Of a DNA stretch of 49,239 nucleotides, positions 42,100-49,119 are shown piece after piece. This DNA is from IMCC26077 sp964418325. Its GTDB lineage: Bacteria > Actinomycetota > Actinomycetes > Nanopelagicales > Nanopelagicaceae. The notes under the pieces are model-generated. The model was not told the DNA's origin, searched no databases, and worked only from the letters and a program-made list of their open reading frames with translations. Position 1 is the first letter of the stretch, and every line of letters starts with the position of its first letter. The stretch lies in NCBI GenBank assembly GCA_964418325.1, contig CAYQLC010000013.1, positions 1-49,239 of the forward strand. The letters run 5' to 3'. Both the position numbers and the translations under genes were made by a program.

Positions 42100-42970
42100 A
42101 GAAGAACACCTCCTCCAGTGAGAGTTCGCGACTATCGAATTCCACAACTTGGTAATCAGCAAGAGTTTTGAGAACTGAATCGAATGAACCACGAATTTGA
42201 AAGCTTAAAAGTTCGCCATCAATATTGATGTTTTCCGCATGGTTCCGCGCTAACTCATCTTTGTGTGGAACTTTCCCTTTGATCAGAGCTATCACCTTAT
42301 GAATGCGTGTACTCCGAAGCTCATCGAGTGTACCCATCCTAACAATTCTTCCTTCATTTATTAGACTAATACGATGGCAAATTGATTCAACCTCACTTAA
42401 AACGTGTGAGGAGAGAATTACCGTATTTCCGTTAGCTACGTAATCTTCAATCATTCGTTGCAACTCGCGCTGAATGACGGGATCCAGACCAAGAGTTGGT
42501 TCATCTAAGATCAGAATTCTCGGATTGTGCATAAAAGCTTGCACGAGGCCAACTTTCTGTTTATTGCCATGCGATAAATCTTGAAATCTCCGCGTAATGT
42601 CTAATTGTAGACTTTCACTAATTTTGTACATAGGACTTTTGTCATCAATCCCACGAAGGTTAAGTAAAAGCGTAAGAATGTACTCGACTGTGACTCCAGG
42701 AAATTGCATTAATTCTCCTGGCAAATAACCAATCATTCTCTTTAATTCAAGTGAATCAATCTGAGTATCTTTACTAAATATCTGTGCACTTCCAGATGTA
42801 GGCTTGATTAAATCCATCAAAAGTTTAATCAACGTGCTTTTACCAGCGCCATTAGGCCCTATTAGACCGAAAATCTCGCCATGATTGATAGTCAAATTAC
42901 AATCAAAGAGACCATTATTTGAACCGTAATCTTTAGTCAATCCCATACAAGCTACTGCGAAGGTACTCAT
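42077..42970 (-). CDS. ABC exporter ATP-binding protein
   Basis: A 297-aa single ATPase domain. Walker A GPNGAGKST is near residue 37-45, the signature LSHGNKQKVG near 133 (variant of LSGG), Walker B ILILDEPTLGLDP near 153-165, and switch His in ILSSHVLSEVE near 185. The C-terminal ~90 residues are the usual accessory domain of ABC-2 exporters ending LEEVFF. It drives the permease encoded next. Substrate unknown; lipids or drugs are typical. Confidence 0.92.
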   Translation of the reverse strand: MSTFAVACMGLTKDYGSNNGLFDCNLTINHGEIFGLIGPNGAGKSTLIKLLMDLIKPTSGSAQIFSKDTQIDSLELKRMIGYLPGELMQFPGVTVEYILTLLLNLRGIDDKSPMYKISESLQLDITRRFQDLSHGNKQKVGLVQAFMHNPRILILDEPTLGLDPVIQRELQRMIEDYVANGNTVILSSHVLSEVESICHRISLINEGRIVRMGTLDELRSTRIHKVIALIKGKVPHKDELARNHAENINIDGELLSFQIRGSFDSVLKTLADYQVVEFDSRELSLEEVFFSEVIGQG

Positions 42971-43009
42971 AGAACGAAGTTAGGCGGTTAGCCATCATGA
43001 ATTGCTCTC

Positions 43010-43040
43010 AAAGAACTCACTAAATGTACGCGAGTTCTTT
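43010..43040 (-). terminator. hairpin after the zinc-ribbon gene
   Basis: AAAGAACTC (43010-43018) and GAGTTCTTT (43032-43040) form a perfect 9-bp stem overlapping the stop codon of the zinc-ribbon protein gene, 40 bp before the ABC ATPase start. Likely intrinsic terminator or attenuator. Confidence 0.6.
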
Positions 43041-43356
43041 AAATCAATATATAGAGAGTTGATACTCCAAGTAAAATTCCGAGAGCTATTATGATCATCA
43101 ATGGTCTTCGCAGTCTTTGGCGACGAAATTGACGGCGAACCTCGCGCATGCTCTCTTCCGTATAACCTGAATATCCGCCGAAATTTCTCTCCCACTCAGT
43201 TAAGTCAGGTTCGCTAATGTTACTTACGCTGGTGGTTCCCTCGGTTTCAGTGCCTGAAAGCGCTTTATGCAACTTTGGCGTATACCCACATCGTGAACAC
43301 TTTAGGCTCTCGAGACTTCTCTCACTTCCGCATTTAGGACATACGTTTTTGGCCAC
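43039..43356 (-). CDS. zinc-ribbon membrane protein
   Basis: A 105-aa protein of unknown function. The N-terminal zinc ribbon is CPKC...CSRC (Cys near 6, 9, 20, 23). A polar linker and an Arg-rich helix (RREVRRQFRRQRLRRP-like) follow, then one C-terminal transmembrane segment (LMIIIALGILLGVSTLYIL), so it is tail-anchored. AAGGAG 6 bp before the GTG at 43356 decides the start against the upstream TTG/ATG codons. Confidence 0.75.
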   Translation of the reverse strand: MAKNVCPKCGSERSLESLKCSRCGYTPKLHKALSGTETEGTTSVSNISEPDLTEWERNFGGYSGYTEESMREVRRQFRRQRLRRPLMIIIALGILLGVSTLYILI

Positions 43357-43427
43357 TTGAATCTCCTTCATCAAGAGCTACTGGCTAAGTTCTTCTTGAT
43401 TCATAAATTTAACATCTGCATATATTG

Positions 43428-43500
43428 CGCGCCCGAAGGGATTCGAACCCCTAACCTTCTGATCCGTAGTCAGATGCTCTATCCGTTGAGCTACGGGCGC
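43428..43500 (-). tRNA. tRNA-Arg(ACG)
   Basis: The minus strand is GCGCCCG...CGGGCGC plus discriminator G. The anticodon loop is CTACGGA, so the anticodon is ACG, the substrate of the TadA enzyme at 10175-10609. No CCA encoded. Confidence 0.95.
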
Positions 43501-43531
43501 ATTCTTACTTATTGGAGCGTTGCAGAGCCTA

Positions 43532-44848
43532 CTAGGTGCCCTTGGCCCCTCCCAAACTCAGTAGTTCCGACCAGGAAACAACCTTGCGACGAGGTCGACC
43601 GACCGCCTCGCCAGCAGAAAGTTCAAGCGAGTTTATTGCGCTCCAGCCGCTATGCGAGACGATTTTTTCGTCATTTAAATGTTCCGATATTTCGCCCGTT
43701 CCCTTGGGAGTTGCCGGTAATTCAGAAATGATTCTCTTTACAACCTCGCTGGAATCACTTTTGTTGGTGCCAATGACCCCTGAGGGCCCGCGCTTTGCCC
43801 AACCTACGACATAGACACCTTCGCGGACCTTGCCATTCTCATTGGCAACCCGGCCCCGTTCATTAGCCACCCCGGGAATATCAAGAGCTTGATAACCAAT
43901 TGCAGTTATCAACAAATCGCAGGGCAATTCAATAACGTCATCAGTCGCAACTACTTTATCGTCCACCACTTTATTGATAGCAAACTTGACCCGCTCAACG
44001 TGGTTATTTCCAAGCACCTCTAACGGAGTGAGTAAGAATGCTAAGGAGAGTTTTCGTTCATTACCACGATGTTCAGCAGCTGAGATCTCTCGCATCGCCT
44101 CTAAATTAGAACGAAGATCTTTTTCATTCTCCATCCGGGAACTCACTCGGGTAATTGCCGCATTGATTTGCTCTGATTGGATAAAGACATCTGTTTCGGT
44201 GAGTTTAGGCAACTCACGTAACTCTGGTGAGGTGAAAGCAGCATGCTCCGGACCGCGCCGCCCGATAATTGTCACATCTCTTATTTCACTCTGATGAAAG
44301 ACTTCGAGGGCATGATCTGCAATATCCGTTGACGATAATTCATGGGGAACAAGGGCCAACATTCGCCCGCAATCCATGGCGACATTTCCGGCCCCAATAA
44401 CAATGGCATATCTTCCAGTTAATGGTGGATTAACATTCACATAATCCGGATGTCCGTTGTACCAAGGCACAAAATCTGCTGCAGAAATTACACCAGGGAG
44501 ATCCTCTCCTGGAATTCCCAATTTCTTACCTAGAGACGTTCCAGTTGCAAGCACAACAACATCGTAAAGTTTCTCTAAATCCGAAATATGAATATCACGA
44601 CCGAGTTCGACATTCCCAAAAAAACGATAATTTGGTTCTGCAGCTATCTTTTCAAAAACTTTCGTTACCGTTCTAATTTTTGGATGATCTGGTGCAACAC
44701 CACTGCGCACTAATCCCCAAGGTGTTGGTAAACGATCGAACATATCAATAAGAAAAGTGCGCTCGTTATCGCATGAATTATTCAGTGCTTGCGCTGTGAA
44801 ATACCCGGCAGGCCCAGCACCCACTATTGCAACGCGATACGTGGTCAT
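43532..44848 (-). CDS. fprA: ferredoxin/adrenodoxin-NADP reductase, FprA type
   Basis: A 438-aa FAD enzyme passing electrons between NADPH and ferredoxin. The FAD loop VAIVGAGPAGYFTAQAL is at about residues 5-21 and FDRLPTPWGLVRSGVAPDHP near 39-58 is the adrenodoxin-reductase signature. IGAGNVAMDCGRML near 155 binds NADPH, and VVGWAKRGPSGVIGTNKSDS near 365 closes the FAD site. The ATG at 44848 is preferred over an upstream GTG. Divergent from the structured RNA and hsp20. Confidence 0.93.
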   Translation of the reverse strand: MTTYRVAIVGAGPAGYFTAQALNNSCDNERTFLIDMFDRLPTPWGLVRSGVAPDHPKIRTVTKVFEKIAAEPNYRFFGNVELGRDIHISDLEKLYDVVVLATGTSLGKKLGIPGEDLPGVISAADFVPWYNGHPDYVNVNPPLTGRYAIVIGAGNVAMDCGRMLALVPHELSSTDIADHALEVFHQSEIRDVTIIGRRGPEHAAFTSPELRELPKLTETDVFIQSEQINAAITRVSSRMENEKDLRSNLEAMREISAAEHRGNERKLSLAFLLTPLEVLGNNHVERVKFAINKVVDDKVVATDDVIELPCDLLITAIGYQALDIPGVANERGRVANENGKVREGVYVVGWAKRGPSGVIGTNKSDSSEVVKRIISELPATPKGTGEISEHLNDEKIVSHSGWSAINSLELSAGEAVGRPRRKVVSWSELLSLGGAKGT

Positions 44849-44950
44849 AAGCACAGTCTACTACCTCACTAACTAATCACTTTAACTGCGCATTGACAGG
44901 AAGTGAAAATAAATTGAGATTGGTGTGATTGATACTTGAGCGAAAATCGC

Positions 44951-44976
44951 TTCTCTTTCTAGAGAAACAATATAAA
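44951..44976 (+). promoter_or_regulatory. putative promoter of the structured RNA
   Basis: TATAAA (44971-44976) lies about 9 bp before the first base of helix P1 at 44986. An inverted repeat TTCTCT-TTCT-AGAGAA (44951-44966) sits directly upstream where a -35 box would be; no good -35 consensus is seen. A TTGACA at 44893-44898 has no matching -10. Confidence 0.4.
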
Positions 44977-44985
44977 TTTCTACTT

Positions 44986-45209
44986 GAGTCACCCAGATCA
45001 CTTCGGTGATTTAGGTAAAACTAAATCACTGGGGGAAGTCAGGACTCCAAAGAGCAAAGTGGTGGGGAACTCCCACCTAACTTGGAGTAAGACCGAAAGT
45101 TAACGTTCGAGAGCTGCTCGCTCGAGTTAACGGGTAGGTCACTTGGTTTGTATGAATTGCAGGCTAAGAGGGGTGAAGATCAAGCCACATCCGGCTTTGT
45201 GGGTGGCTC
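44986..45209 (+). ncRNA. rnpB: RNase P RNA-like RNA lacking the specificity domain
   Basis: Helices match the catalytic domain of bacterial RNase P RNA. P1: GAGTCACCCA (44986-44995)/TGGGTGGCTC (45200-45209). P2: GATC-AC-TTC (44996-45004)/GAAGATC (45175-45181). P3: 45006-45014/45021-45029. P4: AAGTCAGGA (45036-45044)/TCCGGCTT (45190-45197), with the universal bulged U (45039) and one A-G mismatch. P5: CTCCAA (45045-45050)/TTGGAG (45082-45087). P15: GACC (45091-45094)/GGTC (45137-45140), enclosing a long stem (45099-45131) and the GGGTAGG loop (45132-45138) that binds tRNA CCA in the family. Where the S-domain (P7-P14) should be, only GGTGGG-GAACT-CCCACC (45061-45077) remains. About 224 nt against the usual 350-400. 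The symbol is tentative. Confidence 0.75.
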
Positions 45210-45217
45210 GCCCGAAG

Positions 45218-45252
45218 GTCGTTGGTCTCTATCAATGGTAGAGGCCAACGAT
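45218..45252 (+). terminator. strong hairpin between the RNase P-like RNA and hsp20
   Basis: CGTTGGTCTCTA (45220-45231) pairs with TAGAGGCCAACG (45239-45250) through 12 bp with one wobble, loop TCAATGG, extended 2 bp. It starts 9 bp after the RNA's P1 and is followed by ATCATCTATC, no U-tract. Probably ends the RNA; it does not cover the hsp20 Shine-Dalgarno. Confidence 0.6.
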
Positions 45253-45283
45253 CATCTATCCGTCGAACAATCAAGGAGAAATT

Positions 45284-45760
45284 ATGTCTAAAGCGCTTGA
45301 GAAGCGAGACTCATCCAGAATGGTCTGGCCTAGTCTCGCTAGTTTCTTCCCCGACATGAAGTCATGGTCAGTTGGATTCGAAAAAGAGTGGGACATGCTG
45401 GAAGACCTACAAGATTCATTCTCTCGAGGACTTCCGGCCTATCCCCCATACAACATCAAGAAGATCAAAAACAACGAGTATGAGATCGAAGTAGCTGTTG
45501 CAGGTTTTGATCGTCAAGATCTCGAAGTTGAAGTATCTGACAATCAGATAATCATTGAAGGTAACAAAGGATTTAAGAACGAGTCTTCAGATATCGATTA
45601 CATATATAAAGGAATCGCCTCTCGACACTTCCGTCAATCATTTGCGCTAGCTGATCATCTTGAGGTGAATAGCGCAGAATTCAAAGATGGAATCCTTCGC
45701 ATAAACCTCAAAGGTGAAATGATTGAGCGACCAAAAATGCATAAGATCGCAATACACTAA
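45284..45760 (+). CDS. small heat-shock protein, Hsp20/IbpA class
   Basis: A 158-aa ATP-independent holdase. The alpha-crystallin domain runs from about residue 55 (NIKKIKNNEYEIEVAVAGF) to 150, including YIYKGIASRHFRQSFALAD near 105-123 and the GILRINL motif near 139-145. The YPPYNIxK start and the RGIAxRxFxxxFxLADH block are those of the IbpA-like class A proteins common in proteobacteria and some phages, not of the HspX/class B proteins usual in actinobacteria. AAGGAG is 5 bp before the ATG. Its stop is 3 bp from that of the convergent ribH. Confidence 0.92.
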   Translation: MSKALEKRDSSRMVWPSLASFFPDMKSWSVGFEKEWDMLEDLQDSFSRGLPAYPPYNIKKIKNNEYEIEVAVAGFDRQDLEVEVSDNQIIIEGNKGFKNESSDIDYIYKGIASRHFRQSFALADHLEVNSAEFKDGILRINLKGEMIERPKMHKIAIH

Positions 45761-45763
45761 TAC

Positions 45764-46237
45764 CTAGCGGGTAATCCCCCGTGTGCCCGCTACAAGTGAA
45801 AGCGCTGCAAGTGCCGCGTCATATCCTTTATCTTCTTTGCTTCCAGGAGCTCCAGATCGAGCATGAGCTTGTTCTAAGTTATCGCACATCAATACTCCAA
45901 AGCCGATTGGTTTAGAGAATTTCAGTTGCACCTCCATCACCCCTTGAGTGACACCCTGACATACATAATCAAAATGAGGTGTCTCACCACGAAGTACTAA
46001 TCCAAGGACTACCACCGCATCAAAACCCTCTTCAAAGGCGCGCTGAGCCGCAAGCGGAAGCTCGAAAGATCCAGGCACATAAGACTCAAAAATGTTCACA
46101 ATTTCTGCTTGCTTACAAGCCTTACGAGCACCCGCGACCAATTGCCCACAAATTTCCGCATGCCAAGAAGCGGAAATGATGGCAACTTTTGCCTCCGGAA
46201 GTTTGGGGATTGATAGTTGCGGAGATGCACCAGCCAT
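45764..46237 (-). CDS. ribH: 6,7-dimethyl-8-ribityllumazine synthase
   Basis: Condenses the ribityl-aminouracil with dihydroxybutanone phosphate, the penultimate riboflavin step. A 157-aa product with ISASWHAEICGQLVAGA near 21-37, YVPGSFELPLAAQRA near 53-67 and GLVLRGETPHFDYVCQGVTQGVMEV near 80-104, which contains the catalytic His (H89-like) and phosphate-binding Gly-Glu-Thr. Last gene of the rib operon; its ATG overlaps the ribBA TAA stop by one base (TAATG). Confidence 0.96.
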   Translation of the reverse strand: MAGASPQLSIPKLPEAKVAIISASWHAEICGQLVAGARKACKQAEIVNIFESYVPGSFELPLAAQRAFEEGFDAVVVLGLVLRGETPHFDYVCQGVTQGVMEVQLKFSKPIGFGVLMCDNLEQAHARSGAPGSKEDKGYDAALAALSLVAGTRGITR

Positions 46238-47442
46238 TATTCGACCTTTCGTAAGTGTCCAAGACGTTCCGCTTTAGTTTGCAGATAACGTTTGTTTGCA
46301 GCGTTGATTGTCACTTCTATCGGTTCGATCTCGACTGAGAAACCCGCTTCGATTAAATGAGCTGCTTTCTCGGGGTTATTCGTCAGTAAAGTAAAATCGT
46401 GTACTTCTAGAGCCTTCAAGATGTCGATTGCATCCGCCCATTCCCGACCATCAATGGGCAAGCCAAGAGAGAGATTAGCTTCGACTGTATCAAGTCCCTT
46501 ATCTTGCAATTGATAAGCCTGTAGCTTCTTATCTAGACCGATTGCTCGACCTTCGTGGTCGCGAAGATAAACAAGATAACCACTTCCATGTTCCTTGATT
46601 ATTCTGCGTGAAATTTCTAATTGCTCGCCACAGTCACAGCGCTGAGAACCTAGAACATCTCCGGTAAAACACTCCGAATGAATTCGAATCTTCGGGTTTA
46701 TTCCAGATCCATATTTTAGAATTACATGCTCGCGATACTTTAGCGCGTCAAATGTCGCAATCTGCCAGTTCCCATCATGTGCTGGAAGTTCTGTCCAACT
46801 AATTACTGGGTTCTCCGCAGGGGCTTTCACACCATCTTCGCGCGTATGTTCGACCAACTCTTCCACTGAAATCATGGGGATACGATGTGCTTCTGCGAAC
46901 TCTCTTAATTCACGGCCACGAGTCATAGTGCCATCATCATTAACGAGCTCGGCCAAGACTGCGAAGGCTGGAGCTTTCGTGAGTAGTGAAAGCACGACAC
47001 CGGCTTCAGTGTGACCCTTTCGCCCTTCAAGTAAATCTCGGTGCGCAATCAAAGGGAAAATATGACCTGGTCTAGCAAAGGTTTTCGGGGTTGAACTCTC
47101 GTCGGCTAAGGCATGAATTGTTTGGGTCCGTTCAAGCGCACTAACGCCTGTAGTTATGCCCTCTCTCAAATCGACCGACACGGTAAAGGCAGTTGCACGT
47201 TGATCTTCATTTCGTTCAAGCATTCGCGGCAAATCCAGATAGCGAGCGCTCGATTCAGTCATGGCTACGCAGAGAATACCCGTGGTGTGACGGACCATAA
47301 ATGCAGTCTGCTCAGGAGTAATCAGATCTGCCCGCACGATTAAATCACCTTCATTCTCCCGTGATTCATCATCAGTCACGATAAGTAGGCCACCGGAACG
47401 GTAGTGCTCGAGAGCTAGTAGCAAATTTGCCTTCTTATCCAC
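46237..47442 (-). CDS. ribBA: bifunctional dihydroxybutanone-phosphate synthase / GTP cyclohydrolase II
   Basis: A 401-aa fusion supplying both riboflavin precursors. The N-terminal RibB domain (1-200) has TDDESRENEGDLIVRADLITPEQTAFM near 23-50 and GRKGHTEAGVVLSLLTKAPAFAVLAEL near 138-165. The C-terminal RibA domain has the zinc site ECFTGDVLGSQRCDCGEQL near 257-275 and YLRDHEGRAIGLDKKLQAY near 293-311. It overlaps ribE by 8 bp. Confidence 0.96.
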   Translation of the reverse strand: MDKKANLLLALEHYRSGGLLIVTDDESRENEGDLIVRADLITPEQTAFMVRHTTGILCVAMTESSARYLDLPRMLERNEDQRATAFTVSVDLREGITTGVSALERTQTIHALADESSTPKTFARPGHIFPLIAHRDLLEGRKGHTEAGVVLSLLTKAPAFAVLAELVNDDGTMTRGRELREFAEAHRIPMISVEELVEHTREDGVKAPAENPVISWTELPAHDGNWQIATFDALKYREHVILKYGSGINPKIRIHSECFTGDVLGSQRCDCGEQLEISRRIIKEHGSGYLVYLRDHEGRAIGLDKKLQAYQLQDKGLDTVEANLSLGLPIDGREWADAIDILKALEVHDFTLLTNNPEKAAHLIEAGFSVEIEPIEVTINAANKRYLQTKAERLGHLRKVE

Positions 47443-48043
47443 CGCTCACCGCCTTACCTAAAAGTCGTTGTACATATTTCGCAAGGACATCTACTTCAAT
47501 GTTGATACTGTCACCAATTCTTTTATGTGAAAGATTGGTCTTCGCTAGAGTTTCGGGAATTAGCCAGACAGTTACAGCGCTGGTGCTGTCATTAATTTCT
47601 CCAACAGTTAGTGAAACTCCATCAAGGGCAATGGACCCCTGATTGACTATAAAAGAGGTAAGGTGCTTGGGAATTCTGACGACAAATTTCTCCCACTTTT
47701 CACCAGGGGAGCGTTCGATCACTTCGCCAATTCCATCCACGTGGCCCTGCACTATGTGGCCACCCATCAATGAATCTAACCGGGCTGAAAGTTCTACATT
47801 CACTGGTGAGCCTTCTGTTAAATCTCCTAGATTTGTCATTCGCAAAGTTTGTACCATCACATCCGCGACAAAACTTTCGTTCACTATCTCGATTGCAGTC
47901 AAACAAACGCCATTGATAGCAATTGAATCGCCTTTCGAAATATTGGGCGCACTTCGCGGAGCATGGATAGTTATCACCGCCGAGGTTTCACTTCGGTTGA
48001 TATCGGTTACTCTTCCAAGCTCCTGAATTAATCCGGTAAACAT
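47435..48043 (-). CDS. ribE: riboflavin synthase, alpha type
   Basis: Dismutates two lumazines to riboflavin. A 202-aa product of two similar lumazine-binding halves: MFTGLIQELGRV with GDSIAINGVCLTAIEI near 40-55, and GHIVQGHVDGIGEVIE with SIALDGVSLTVGEIND near 137-152. The ATG at 48043 is preferred; the preceding GTG at 48046 is less likely. Its first base is the last of the ribD TGA stop (TGATG), so translation is coupled. Confidence 0.95.
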   Translation of the reverse strand: MFTGLIQELGRVTDINRSETSAVITIHAPRSAPNISKGDSIAINGVCLTAIEIVNESFVADVMVQTLRMTNLGDLTEGSPVNVELSARLDSLMGGHIVQGHVDGIGEVIERSPGEKWEKFVVRIPKHLTSFIVNQGSIALDGVSLTVGEINDSTSAVTVWLIPETLAKTNLSHKRIGDSINIEVDVLAKYVQRLLGKAVSGG

Positions 48044-49020
48044 CACTTACCCGCCCGTCTGTAGTGAGTTTTCACATCAGGGCCAATTTGATAAGTTCCA
48101 AGATGCTCCCACTCCATAGCCTCAGCGAGTGAGTTAATCCCAAGATTTTCGATCCATCTCTTGCCACTACCTAGAAGCTTTGGCGCTTGATAAATCACTA
48201 ATTCATCAATGAGATCAGCCCGCATTAGTGCAGAAAGGAAAACTCCACCTGCCTCTATAAGTGCGTGATTAATCCCCTCTTTGTTGAGGAGTGTGAGCAA
48301 CTCGTTGACATCGCGTGATGCAATATGGGTGAACCCTGGAGCTTGCACAGACCGGTTCCCCATCACAATTCGATGTGGAGTTGGTGCACCCTCTAATCGT
48401 GGTAGTAATGAAGGTTGGTCAGTCAAGAATGTTTCTGTACTAGTGATGATTGCGCCCATTTGAGCACGTAACTGCTGAACGTCTTGTCGTGACTCTTCAC
48501 TAGTAATCCATCGAGATGTACCATCAAATGCAGCAATGTAGCCATCGAGGGTTATAGCGACTTTTGCAGTAATGAGCGGTCTACCGTTAGAGATGCGGTG
48601 TAACCAACCGCGTTGTTCAAACTCTAAAACTTCGCTGCGTTCGTAAATGACCTCAATGCCAGCGTCACGAAGCGCTTGAGATCCACCGCTTGCTATTGGG
48701 TTTGGATCAGATACGGCATAGACAACTTTCTTGATACCACTAGTTTTGATGGCCTCAGTACATGGACCAGTCACTCCGCTGTGATTGCAAGGTTCAAGCG
48801 ACACATACATGGTGCCACCTTGGGCTTTCACTCCTGCTGCGTTTAGGGCAACTATTTCAGCATGATCGTTAGAGAGCTTCTTTCTATGTGTTCCCGAAGC
48901 AACAAATTGATCATTCGCATCGTAAATAGCCGCTGCCACATTGGGGTTATGAACGCACCAGCCCGCTGCGTCGCGTGCGAGCAGAGCAAGGTCGTCGAAG
49001 ACCTTGTTAGTGGATTTCAC
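48043..49020 (-). CDS. ribD: bifunctional pyrimidine deaminase/reductase
   Basis: A 325-aa product doing the deamination and side-chain reduction of the riboflavin pathway. The deaminase zinc motif is HAE (53-55) plus PCNHSGVTGPC (Cys 78 and 87). The reductase half starts near 148 (RPLITAKVAITLDGYIAAFDGTSRWITSEESR) and holds the NADPH loop region ending GGVFLSALMRADLIDELVIY near 265. The start is GTG at 49020 with AGGGGG 6 bp upstream. That Shine-Dalgarno lies inside a hairpin downstream of the FMN riboswitch. First gene of ribD-ribE-ribBA-ribH. Confidence 0.95.
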   Translation of the reverse strand: MKSTNKVFDDLALLARDAAGWCVHNPNVAAAIYDANDQFVASGTHRKKLSNDHAEIVALNAAGVKAQGGTMYVSLEPCNHSGVTGPCTEAIKTSGIKKVVYAVSDPNPIASGGSQALRDAGIEVIYERSEVLEFEQRGWLHRISNGRPLITAKVAITLDGYIAAFDGTSRWITSEESRQDVQQLRAQMGAIITSTETFLTDQPSLLPRLEGAPTPHRIVMGNRSVQAPGFTHIASRDVNELLTLLNKEGINHALIEAGGVFLSALMRADLIDELVIYQAPKLLGSGKRWIENLGINSLAEAMEWEHLGTYQIGPDVKTHYRRAGK

Positions 49021-49023
49021 TGT

Positions 49024-49061
49024 GCACCCCCTGGCTTAAACGGCAAGCGTTTTCGGGGTGC
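49024..49061 (-). promoter_or_regulatory. Shine-Dalgarno-sequestering hairpin of ribD
   Basis: On the minus strand GCACCCC (49055-49061) pairs with GGGGTGC (49024-49030), which contains most of the ribD Shine-Dalgarno AGGGGG (49027-49032). This is the expected translational output of the riboswitch. Confidence 0.6.
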
Positions 49062-49113
49062 GAAAAAGAAAACTAGAGCGAACGCCAATTCAAAAATACA
49101 AGCAGCGTTCACT
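49062..49113 (-). terminator. attenuator-like hairpin with U-rich tail between FMN aptamer and ribD
   Basis: On the minus strand AGTGAACGC (49105-49113) and GCGTTCGCT (49077-49085) form a 9-bp stem with one wobble, followed by a T-rich tract (complement of 49062-49072). It begins 7 bp after the aptamer, so FMN binding could favour termination. Confidence 0.55.
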
Positions 49114-49119
49114 ACATTC

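Noticed and set aside
45218..45252. RNA thermometer (ROSE-like) controlling hsp20
   Set aside because: The hairpin does not include or pair with the hsp20 Shine-Dalgarno or start codon, which lie more than 20 bp downstream.
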